Origin: Chlorokybus atmophyticus
Taxonomy: Eukaryota; Streptophyta; Chlorokybophyceae; Chlorokybales; Chlorokybaceae
Direction: 5' to 3'
NCBI GenBank assembly: GCA_009103225.1
Contig: RHPI01002990.1
Span: 6,477-45,851 of the forward strand
Length of the DNA stretch: 39,375 nucleotides
The notes under the pieces are model-generated. The model did not search any database and was not told the DNA's origin. It saw only the letters and a list, made by a program, of their open reading frames with translations. This document shows, piece by piece, positions 11,096 to 21,283 of this stretch. Numbering within the stretch: the first letter of the stretch is position 1; each line of letters opens with the position of its first letter. A program made the position numbers and the translations under genes.

Positions 11096-14000
11096 TTGAG
11101 CGGCTTGGAGAATTCAATGGCAACTATAATGGATACAGAGAAGGAGAAGTATACCATCAAACCCCTTGGAGATGACAATCACGCCAGCTGGAGCTTTGAG
11201 ATAAAGATGAAGCTTACAAAGATTCCTGGGACTACGTTGACCCAAAGCCAAGTGTACCAGTTGGGAATGAGTCTGCTTGGCAGAAGAAGAGTATGCGTGC
11301 TTTGGCTTTGATGTGCATGCATGTTGAGCCGTTTCATAGGCCAATGTTGCAGTTATGTTTTGATGCCAAAGCAGCATGGGAAGCATTGAAAAATCCGTTT
11401 GCCACACGCTCTATTGGTCGGAGGATTGAGTCTCAAGCAAGCATTCAATAATATGAGAAAGCTAGAGTTCACAAATAGTTACAAAGTATATAGGACGTGC
11501 ACAACAGCTCAAGGATGAATTGACCTCTATTGGAGAGACTGTCTACGAGGAGGATCTGTGTCTGAGTGTGCTGTCTGGGCTGCCTAGAGAGTATGAAGTT
11601 GTGATCATCATGCTGGAAGGAAGGAGTGCATTATCAAGGTTGAAACTGTGTGAGATTCTACCTGTGTTGCTGAAGAGTCCAGGATCAGGAGCAACGATGC
11701 TGATGGTGATGCCAGTGCCTATGCAGCAGGATGGAGGATTAGTGGAGATGCAACTAGCAGCAAGGGCAACTCCATCAACAACAACTATAGTGGCATCAGT
11801 GGTGGTGGCAAGGGAGAACAAAAGATGAAGAAGCTCTTTAAAGGCTAGTGTTACCAGTGCAAGCAGGAAGGTCATTTGAAGAGGACTTGTCCGCAGCTCA
11901 AGGAGGAGAAGGCTGAAAGGGCAATACTTCTAGAGGGCAATACAATGGTGGTGGTGGAGGTGCAATTCCTTCACAGCATTCACAAGCAGATAATGTCCGG
12001 GTGGGTGTTCAATGTTGGCTGTACTTAGCATCTGACTTTTGATGCTGATCTACTTCACGAGTACAAGGCTCGAGTGACAACTCGCACAGTGGAAGCCTTG
12101 GGACATATTTTGGATGTGAAGGTTACAGGCAGTGCTGTGCTTTAGTGCAAGGTTGGAGAAGGTGTACAAAGGGTGGAGTTGAAGTTAGTCTATGTATCTA
12201 GTGTACAAGCCGCTTTCTTGTTCTCTGAAGGCATGTGCCAAACTATTTGGAGAATGAGACAAGTGCTGGTTGCAGTTCGATGGCAAGCTCTGCTTGACTG
12301 CAATGGAACAGCCTGGAGGTCTCCATAAGATAGAAGAGGCAAAGACTAAAACTGCGTTGGTGGCTACAACGGCAGAATCAATTGAGCTATGCCATTGAGG
12401 ATGTGGTCATCTGGGCTATGACAACCTCAAGAGGCCGGTTGCTGAAGATTTTGTCAAAGGCATCAATCTGACTAAGCAGCAGGTCAAGGAAGACAGGGGA
12501 GTGTTGTGTGAGCCATGTGTGTTGTTTAAGATGCATAGGCAGCCCTTTCCAAGTTCAGAGAATGTTAGCGGGACGTGGGACAGCTAGTGCACACAAATGT
12601 GTGTGGTCCACTGTCTGAGAAGTTAACGGGGGGAGCTGCGTACATTGTCACCTTTCTTGACAACTTCTCAAAGCTGTCCATTGTACGTCCTGTACAATTG
12701 AAGTCTGATATACTAGCTGTGGTGAAGGAGGTATTCCATTGGATGAAGACGCAATCAGGGCACAATGTGAAGATAGTGCAGTGACAGGGGAGGAGAATTT
12801 TTGAATAAGGAGTTGGCATCCTTCTGATCTGCACAAGGCATTGTTCATAGTCAATTGCTCCTTACACTCCGCAGCAAAATGGCGCAGCGGAGAGGCTCAA
12901 CTTGACTTGTTGGAGAGAGTAAGAGCGATGATCACTCATGTTAAGCTGGAGTATTGATGGTAAGCAGAGGCGGTCTTGACAGCCAACTACCTCAGGAACA
13001 GATCACATGTACGTGCTCTGGCAAAAACTCCGTGGAGCTGTTTCATAAGCAGGCTTTTGATGTAAGCAATATGCGGGTGTTTGACTGCACTGCGTATGCT
13101 GGTACCCAAGCAAAAAAGGAAAGAGCTGGATCCTGGTAGCCAGAAGGGTATTTTTCTTGGGTCTAAACCAGACTCAAAGGCATATTAAGTGTTGGTGGAC
13201 TAGACCAAAAGATCATCAACATTAGAGATGTTGTCTTCCATGAAGGCGTGGGAGCACAGCAGCAGAAGAGCCCTGATCACAGTGACAATCCTGGTGATGA
13301 GGATAGGAGCTCTTGGGATAAAGATGAAGGTCAGCATTGCCCTGTATACAGCACTGAAGACACTATGCCTTACTGGGTAGAAGGAAAGGGAGCTCAACCC
13401 TAGAAGAAGGAGCAGTGCTGCAGCGGGTGGTGGACAGAGACATTATCAGCAGCATAGTCAGCAACAAAGTAGCCGGCGAGCATATCCATGGCGTGAGAAG
13501 AGCTAGTCTGATTGGTTTTATGTGCAGCCAGTTCTGGCAAGTTTCGGTGTACAAGAAACGGAGCCTGCAACGTATAAAGAAGCACTGTGAGCAGCTAATT
13601 CATAGCAATGGCGCCAGGCAATGGATGAAGAAGTTGCGTTGCTGCATGCCAACGGTACTTCAGAGCTGGAGGTTTCGCCCACTTGAACAAAGCCCATCCC
13701 TGCCAAGTGGGTGTATAAGGTGAAGAGAGATGGTCATGGCAGCATTGAGAGATACAAGGCTAGGCTCGTTGCCAAGGGAATTTTGCAACAGCCAGGATTT
13801 GACTTCAGTGAAGTATATGCTCCAGCTGGGAAGTTGGCAACTTTCACAGCTATTGTGGCAGGTGTTGCTATGGACAACCTAGAGTTTCATCACCTTAATA
13901 TCCAGACAACCTTTCTGTAAGGTGAGCTGGAGGAGGAGATCTACATTTAGCTACCAAAAGGGAATCAGAAGGGACCACCCGGTACTGCATGCATGCTGGT

Positions 14001-15107
14001 CAAGGCATTGTACAGGCTGAAGCAAGCACCAAGAGTGTGGCATCTGAGACTTTACCAGTAGCTGACGAAACAAGGCTTCACTGCAAGTCTAGCTGATCCT
14101 AGCTTGTTCTATCATGAGAACAAGAGGATGTGGTTGTCGGAAGACATTCTGATCGCGGAAGCAGGAATTGACAAATGTTCAGCGAGTGAAGACTCAGCTG
14201 AAGGCTGCATTTGAGTGCAGAGACCTAAGCGAGATCACATACTTCCTCTGTATGGTTGTCACAAGGAATAGGGCTTCTGCAATCATCCGCATCGCTTAAG
14301 AGCGGATGGTGAAGCAGTTGGTGGCAAGGTTGGATTTGAGTAACGCCAATATGAGAGAGGTACCCCTGAGCGTGGGAGCTCAGTTGGTCAGAGCCGGAGA
14401 CAGTGATGAGGAATTAGACAAGCAGAGGTATCCCTACTGTGAGCTTGTTGGAAGTCTTCTCCACTTGTCAGTGGCATCAAGACCAAACACTACACATGCT
14501 GTGGGACAGTTAGCACGCTACATGTCAGCCCCCCCCCAAATGATGCAGCATTAGTTGGCAGCAAAGGGAGTGCTGCGCAATCTGTCAACAACAGCAGCAA
14601 TGGGCATCAAGTATGCCCAGGACAGCGTAGAATCGCAGGGCTACTGTGATGCAGACTATGCTGGTGATGTTGATACACAGAGGTCAACTGCTGGCTATGT
14701 GTACAAGCTTGGTGATGGGGTGATCAGCTGGAACAGCAAGTTGCAACCTACTGTGGCTACATCCCCTACAGAAGTAGAGTACATGGCATCTGCTTCAGCT
14801 GCAAAGGAAGCACTTTGGCTTAAGAAATTGATGACGAACCTTGGGCACCCTTTTGAAAAAAGAAAAGATCTACTGTGACAATCAGCGAGCTTTGAAATTA
14901 TTGAAGAATCCAATCCTCTTAGCAAGGAGCAAGCACATTGATGTGTATCATCACTTTGTGAAAGACAGAATGACGAGCGGAGAGTTGGAGTTCAGTTATT
15001 GCAGGATTAAAGACATGCTGGCTGACTTCATGACCAAGGCATTGTCTATTGCAAAGTCCAGAACATGCTGTAAAGGACTTGGCATCGAAGGTAAAGCGAA
15101 GGCTTGA
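11096..15107 (+). pseudogene. copia 1 gag-pol, broken
   Basis: Gag starts near 11117 with LGDDNHASWSFEIKMKL. An intact CCHC zinc knuckle (CYQCKQEGHLKRTC) lies at 11849-11890, directly after an in-frame TAG. The protease site near 12010 reads NVGCT instead of DSG, followed by a stop. The integrase zinc finger lies near 12390-12520. In the integrase core the first Asp is Asn (HTNVCGPL), the second Asp block is wrecked, and the Glu survives (PQQNGAAERL). Reverse transcriptase spans about 13600-14290: the first catalytic Asp is Asn (LNIQTTFL, then a stop), and the YVDD box is lost, with SEDILIAE left. RNase H spans about 14600-15060 (GYCDADYAGD, then ADFMTKAL after a frame change). The product cannot be functional. 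Confidence 0.92.
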
Positions 15108-15143
15108 AGACTTGAGCGAAAAGCTAGCCAAGCTGCGTGGAAG

Positions 15144-15498
15144 TGTTGAGAATTGATCATGTTATGTATGGTTTATGACTCTCATGACTTGTATGCAGTC
15201 AGCTTGTCTATTAGGATTCTGAGTAGCTTATTTAATGACATTTTATTAGCTACTACTCTATACTACTGCTGATTTATACTGCAGTTGTGTGTAGGCTACA
15301 GGCAGCTAGGACTGGCATAGTCCGGGGCTGGTCTTTTTGGTAAGACCCGAGTCAGGGCCCAGAGCCTATGCAGCCCGCGTCCTATCAGTACAGTCTACTC
15401 GCGAGTCAGTTTTGTGGCGGTGTAGCTTGCACAAGCTCAACCATTGCGTGTGTAAGTTGCATGCCGTGCATGGTTGCATGCAATAGCTCCAGTCAACA
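15144..15498 (+). repeat. 3' LTR of copia 1
   Basis: It begins TGTTGAGA and ends CAACA. It parallels the 5' LTR throughout and is about 23 bp longer through small indels. The preceding GCGTGGAAG is a weak polypurine candidate. It is followed by TGTAG, the probable right target-site copy. Confidence 0.93.
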
Positions 15499-15509
15499 TG
15501 TAGACCACT

Positions 15510-15709
15510 TCAACTCGTGCTATCCTCCGCACTCCCACGCAAGCAGCTTGGCCAGCTCTGAATTTTGGAAACTTGGTCTTCATGTTGTCCTCACTGGCCT
15601 TGTTGAAGGTATTACATGGGTGATGCTTGTATCCGGTCAGCTTGCCCTTTTTACAGGAGTCGAGGGTCGAAGGTACCAGGAAGAAGCGCGTGGACTCCAG
15701 ACTTAGCAA
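15510..15709 (-). pseudogene. unrecognised protein-coding-like fragment between the two copia elements
   Basis: The minus strand reads SCKKGKLTGYKHHPCNTF, then KASEDNMKTKFPKFRAG, with a balanced, protein-like composition. It ends where the copia 1 LTR begins, so copia 1 may have inserted into it. No continuation is visible on the far side of copia 1, and the family is not recognised. Confidence 0.3.
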
Positions 15710-16021
15710 GACGGTCGAGTCATGACGGACTCCGGACCAGGCTGCTTGGGAGAAATTGCGTAGCTTCGTGGATACGTAAGCTTAGAAGGCGTGGCTCAGC
15801 TTGTTGGCAAGCTCTGGTTGTGAGCTAGACAGCTTAGCTTACAGAACAGCAATCGGCTGAGTATACCGCACGCGGTGCTTGCCAATGTAGACGTGTGTAG
15901 AGACTGGCGGGGTATAAAGCCCAGACTTGTTGCAATGAAGATGAGGCGTCACAATGTAGCATGTGTGCGGATGCTATGGCGGCAGTGGCAGTCATGCTCT
16001 TGTGTTGATGTTGTTGGCGTG
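15710..16021. other. spacer, possible 3' LTR remains of copia 2
   Basis: On the minus strand TGACACGCCAACAAC begins right after the copia 2 RNase H end, and a TATA-like GGCTTTATACCCC follows about 120 bp on. Both fit an LTR, but no matching copy exists on the far side of copia 2, so the call cannot be confirmed. Confidence 0.3.
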
Positions 16022-16411
16022 TCACTTGCACGTCTGTATGTCAACAGGCCCGATGCTCAGTCCTTCAAAACAAGCCTTGAACTTTTTTACAGGCAGTGCC
16101 TTCGTCATGATATCAGCCAATGTCTCAGTGTTGCAGTAGATAAACTCAATGTAAATTGTCGCCACTTTGCCTCTCCCAAAGTGATGGTGCACATGTATGT
16201 GCTTGCTCCTACCGAGAGAAAAGGATTCTTCGGCTTTTCTGCTCCTTGGCTGTCGCAGCACATCTCCACGCTTTCATTTGAATGACCAAGGTCTTCTAGC
16301 AATTTTTTTTTTTTTTTATAAAGCCACAATGCCTCATTTGCTGCTGCTGCGGAAGCCATATACCTTGCTTTTGTGGTGGAAGCGGCTACTTTTGTTACTT
16401 CCATATGTCTG

Positions 16412-17232
16412 GTGATTGCCAGTCGCACCATGCACGGTCCATGGATACGGATCGGAAGTCTTTGTTTAAACTGACATATTTCAAACCATTTATGGTGCCA
16501 GTCTGATCGACAGTCGCACCATGCACGATCCATGGATATGAACGTTGTTGTGCATATATGGTCCTCAAGCGGTACCATGCATGGTTCTAACAGACAACGC
16601 ACCATACATGGTCTGATTGACAGTTGCACCATGCATGGTCTATCGTAATGTCACAACTATTGAAGCCATGCATGATCCACAAGCGGCACCATGTCTGGTC
16701 ATAACAGACAACGCACCACATGGTCTGATTGACAGTCGCACCATGCATGGTCTGTCATAATGTCACATCCATTGAATCTATGCATGGTCTTAGCACTGGT
16801 GCCTGCACCGTGCCTGGTGCATACAATCCAACACGCATGCAATTCACGAAGTTGCTGTAATTTACTATCACACAACAGCCCATCAGTGACAAGCCAGTGA
16901 GGCTGTAGCTACAGTCTCCTTCAGCACTTCACGCTGCGGTTACAGGAGGTAACAGGAGCAGCTAACAACATCAGTCTGTTGTGTTGCCAGCACCTTCGCT
17001 TGGAAGCCAGACTTGTGCTTTCCCTGGTTGATTCAGCCCCAATGTGAAGACATCCACGACAGCCTTGCTCGACAGCATCTCTTGCAAACACTCAGCGCAT
17101 GCTTGTTGAGCTCCGCACAACAACTGTACTGTCACGTGCTTACACAAACAGTAACTTGACCATATCATAGGAAACCACCCATCTAGGAGGATGACGCGGG
17201 CTGTCACATCCACTGCCTCTTGGGTTGGCATG
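16412..17232. other. ~820-bp foreign block replacing part of copia 2 RT/RNase H
   Basis: Copia coding breaks off after the DSDEEVDK-equivalent at about 17233 and resumes at about 16411 in the RNase H domain. Roughly 130-140 codons present in copia 1 are missing and replaced by unrelated sequence. An 86-codon minus frame at 17231-16971 has no recognised domain. No terminal inverted repeats were seen at the junctions. Confidence 0.65.
16424..16822. repeat. diverged array of palindromic CACCATGCATGGT motifs
   Basis: At least ten variants of CACCATGCATGGTC occur, near 16426, 16508, 16572, 16600, 16627, 16665, 16687, 16715, 16740, 16777 and 16807. The intact form has a self-complementary core (ACCATGCATGGT). 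A larger ~114-bp unit is duplicated: about 16560-16673 parallels about 16674-16787, sharing AACAGACAACGCACCA and GGTCTGATTGACAGT. Other copies vary by single bases. Confidence 0.85.
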
Positions 17233-19985
17233 GCTTAGTTAAAGGCCCCTTGTCCACCTCTTCATCACTATCAAGTGCTCTCACCAACTGAACTCCCATG
17301 CTAAATGGCACCTCTGTGCACATTGGCATTGTTAAGACTAAACTTTGGCACAAACTGCTTCACCACTTGCTGTTGAGTAACCGTGATGATTCTAGCAGCT
17401 CTGTCTATGGTGAAAACCAAACACATGAAGTATGTTGTCTCGCATAAGTCTCTGCACTTAAACAAAGCCTGCATCTGAGTCTTCACTCGCTGCACCTTTG
17501 ACATTTCTAGCGCTGCCATCACAATGTCGCCCACGTATACCAACAACCACGCTTGCTTGCTCTCGTGGTACAACAAGCTTAGATCTGCTAAACTTGATGT
17601 GGTCCCTGCTTTTAGAGCACCTTGCACATTCTTGCATGCCACACTCGTGGTGCCTGCCTCAAGCCATACAGTGCCTGTTCCGACCTGCATGTACCAGGTG
17701 GCCCCAATCAATACCCCTGTCATTGCTGAATGCATATTTTTTCTTCTTGCTCCTCATATAGAACTGCTGTTTTTACATCCAAGTAATGGAACTCCAGGTC
17801 GTCTGCTAACACAATTGCCACCATAGCTTGGAAGGTTGCCTAATTCCTCGCAGGTGCAAACACCTTATTCAAGTCCACTCCTTCTTACGGAAACCCCTTG
17901 GCAACCAATCTAGCTTTGTGTGTGTACCTCTCAATGTTGCCGTCCCTCTTCACCTTGAACACCCATTAGACAACAATAGGCTTGACCCCTGCAGGTGGAA
18001 CTTCAAGTTTCCATGTTGCATTGGCATGCAGCGAGGTTATCTTCATCCACTGCCTGACGCCAAATGTCTGCATCGGTCCTTTGGAGTGTTTCATATGTCG
18101 CTGGCTCCACATCCTGTGATTCAGAGCACGCCATATAGCAAAACTCTTCCTGGAAACGTATAGTCCCAATACGCTCAGGATAATGCCCCGTGCTTTGCTG
18201 CTGATTTTGTTGCTGCTGTTGACTCTTCTCATCTTTGCGCGCAGCGCTGCTCACCTTTCTAGCGTCGAGCTCCCTTCCAGATTAGAAACCACTGTCTATT
18301 AGATACAAAAAAATTGTTGCTGTGCTGCACTCGGGCTGTTGTTGCTCATCATCAGTGTCTGCTGTGATGGATCACTGTTACTGATCTCCTGCAGCTGCTG
18401 TGCTCTCACGTCTTCATGGAATACAACTTCTCTGCTAATCACAATTTTCAAAGTATCCTTCAGCAGCACCCTGTAAGCCTTGACGTTATGCTCATAGCCA
18501 AGGAAGACATCTTTCTTGCCGGGTCCAGCTTCTCTCTTTGCTGCTTGAGTGTCAACACATATGCGGTACAACCAAACACTCACATGTTGCTGACGTGGAG
18601 CCTTCAGGAAGAATAGCTCCCAGGAAGTCTTTGCTCGAGCACGCACCGGTTATCTATTCCTAATATCGGTAGCTGTTACGACTGCCTCTGGCCACCAGTA
18701 AAACTTCAGCTTTGCATTACTCAGCATAGCACAAACTTCTCTCATCAAATTCAGATTTAGCCGTTCCGCTGCACCATTTGCTGCGGAGTGTATGGGCTGT
18801 TATCGGATGCACAATGCCTTGTGACAAGAAGGAAGACAGATGTTTATTTAGACACTCCCCTCCTCCGTCGCTTTAACTGTGTTTATCAGCCACATTCTTC
18901 AACTATATCACCACTTCCTTTACCACAGATGGGACATCTGACTTGAGTTTTACAGGATGCACCAATGACAGCTTGAAGTAGTCATTAAAGAAGACGTTAA
19001 TGTAAGATGCTCCCCCATTTGAATGGCTGTGGTATCGGACCACACACATCTGTGTGCAATAACGGTCCAATGTGCTCGCTGATGCTCTTAAACTTCTAAG
19101 AAGTCTGTGTATGCATCATGGACAACGCGCATGGCTCGCACAACACACCTTTCGCCTGCTTGATTTGCAACCTGCTCACATTGATGCCATTGACCAAATC
19201 GTCTGCCAAGCTATGAAGATTGTTGTACCCAAGGTGTTTAGATGTTCGATGCCAATGTTCAGTTGACTCAGGGACTGTCGCCACGAGTGCCTTGTTAGTC
19301 TCAGCTTCTTCTATAAGGTAGAGCCCGTTTGCTGTTCTCCTGCGATGTGACACATCTTGCCATCAATTCAAAGACGGACCTCTGCTCTATTTCAAAACAG
19401 ATGAACTCCAACCTTCAACGCAACCCTTATGGAGAAGAGGCTAGCTTGTGCACGTGGGACGTGAAGAACATTCTTTAGCTCCACCATGTACACACCTTCT
19501 CCCACCCATTGCATTAAGAAAGAATTAGTGCCTGGCCCGTCATCGCTATCAAGAGGCTCCCACCCAACACCTCCAAAGTGCGGGGACTTGTTTAAAATTT
19601 GTAATTCCGCAGCCCAAAATTTAAAGTAAGAAGCTGCATACGCTAGAGTAGAACACCCACCCGGACATCTATCTTCCTGTGGATGCTTTGAAGGCAACCG
19701 CGCCTCCACCTCCTCCTTTTTGTCCACCATGTGAATTGCCCTTTGTTGCCTTGAGCTACTGGCAATCACTCTTCCGGTGTTCAACTTGGTCGCAATGGAA
19801 GTACTTCCCCTTAACAGGCTGCTTTTGCTTCTGCTAATCTACACCCTTGTTGCCAATGTTGTTATTACTTGTATCAGCTCCTTCAGATGATTGCGCTTGA
19901 GCAGCGAACGCACTGGACTCCCCATTAGTCTCGTTGCCCTTGATCCTTGATTCTGCCTTCAACAAAGTGTGTGACATGGTGGTGA

Positions 19986-21283
19986 TGGGGTGGGGGGTTG
20001 GGGTGGGGTAGTGCATGCCGTACTGACTGGCAGGCACGCACAATGTGTGTGGCTGTCAGTGTGTGAACTGCGGGATGAAGTGAAGGTGCCGCCGACCTTG
20101 AGTGTGAGGTGGGTGCTTGCGCGCGTGCGTGTGCACCATGATCAAAACTGAATTATCCTTTGGCTGTAGTGCATGTTCTCGTGGTGAATGTATATGTTTG
20201 TAACTATCTGCATGTGAGTGTGTGACTGAGTTTGAGTGTCAGTGCCAGGGTGTGAACGACTGTGTGACTGTGATGACGCATGCGTGTGCCGTGGTGATCA
20301 GCGATGTGGTCTTGTACGAATGCGTCACACTGAATGACGCATATGTGACAATCTTGCCCAGCGAACCTTAATTATGGTGGCCGAGATGATGGCACCGGCA
20401 TGCCTCCACCTATACCCATTAATATGACAACGCTGGCTACATCCGCCACCCCATTGTTTGGTATCAGCAGCAAACGACCGCCACCATGTCGGTCTTCACC
20501 TCGGCCAGAGCTGAGCACCGAAGCTTTGGTTCAAAGAAACGCTTCAGTGTGCGCTGCTGCTGCTATGATCATCATACTACCTGCTAAGCTTGTGCATGCT
20601 GTCACAGAGCGGTAGGAGATGCAAATGCAAGTATACAAGAGGTTGTATGCTACCCTTGTGCGTGCGTAGTATGCAACCATGTATCGTCGATGCAACCAAT
20701 AAATGTGCTGGAGACTGCATGTTATGCTATGCTTGCATGCCGTGCATCACTCAGTTTCCGCTGCTGTACTTGCAACTTGTAGCCCAGCAGCATGCTCCCA
20801 TGCAGCAGGCGTGGTGTGTGGTAGCAATGCACGGCGGCCACTGTCAGCTTCTAGTCCTGGCAGATCCACGCCGGTTGTGTAATACTGGTATCAACTTCAT
20901 ACTTCATATCATCACCATGTTATCAACTTCATGTCATGTCCTGTCCTGCTGCGCCTGCGCCACCGGACCCAGTCACCATATGCGGCCACCATCATTTGAT
21001 GCAATGCACGGTTCTACAAAGCACCATATGTGTTCTGCACCGAGATTCCAATAAAGCAGCAAAAGCGCAATGTGCGTTATATCTAATGGCGCAGCCCCAC
21101 CCTATCCTTGAAGTCCAAACCAAAATATGCAATTGGCAGAATAATGGCTACGTACGTAATCGGCAACAGATGGCGGTTTGTATGACAACCCAACTACCTG
21201 GATCCTTCACAACCAAGGCGTCCAGTGCATGCTACACTCCACAACCACTCTGCCCCCGCAAACTAACTGGTTTGCAACTAGCG
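19986..21283. other. intergenic region, no supported gene
   Basis: The part at 20040-20340 is made of GTGTGA, TGACTGTG and GACGCA words. A 177-codon frame on the plus strand at 20936-21469 overlaps the last exon of the ligase gene on the other strand and has no domain, so it is not called. Any 3' UTR of the ligase lies at the right end. Confidence 0.55.

Larger units (their letters stand above)
10613..15498 (+). mobile_element. full-length but inactive Ty1/copia retrotransposon (copia 1)
   Basis: Two LTRs (10613-10944 and 15144-15498) flank gag, protease, integrase, reverse transcriptase and RNase H in that order. This places it in Pseudoviridae/copia, where integrase precedes reverse transcriptase. 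Flanking pentamers TATAG and TGTAG differ at one base and fit an aged 5-bp target-site duplication. The internal part has many stops and frameshifts. By eye the LTRs match over most of their length with scattered substitutions and several small indels, so the insertion is not recent. Confidence 0.93.
16022..19985 (-). mobile_element. second Ty1/copia pseudo-element (copia 2), opposite orientation
   Basis: Read leftwards from 19985: end of gag with a zinc knuckle (YFHCDQVEHRKSDC, first Cys changed to Tyr, about 19800); protease tail (NVLHVPRA, about 19460); integrase zinc finger (HWHRTSKHLGYNNL and VLCEPC, 19250-19130); integrase core and C-terminal GYEHNVKAYRVLLKDT (about 18490); reverse transcriptase with GLRQAPRVWHA and YVGD in place of YVDD (about 17530); then SLNNANVH. 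A foreign block follows at 17232-16412, and RNase H resumes with TTKARYMASAAAANEALWL and ends ADIMTKALPVKKF. Domain order and wording match copia 1, so the two are related. Stops are frequent and no 5' LTR was found. It lies tail-to-tail with copia 1. Confidence 0.9.

Noticed and set aside
16424-16822. CRISPR-like array
   Set aside because: Repeats are diverged palindromes with irregular spacing in a eukaryotic retroelement, not equal repeats and spacers.
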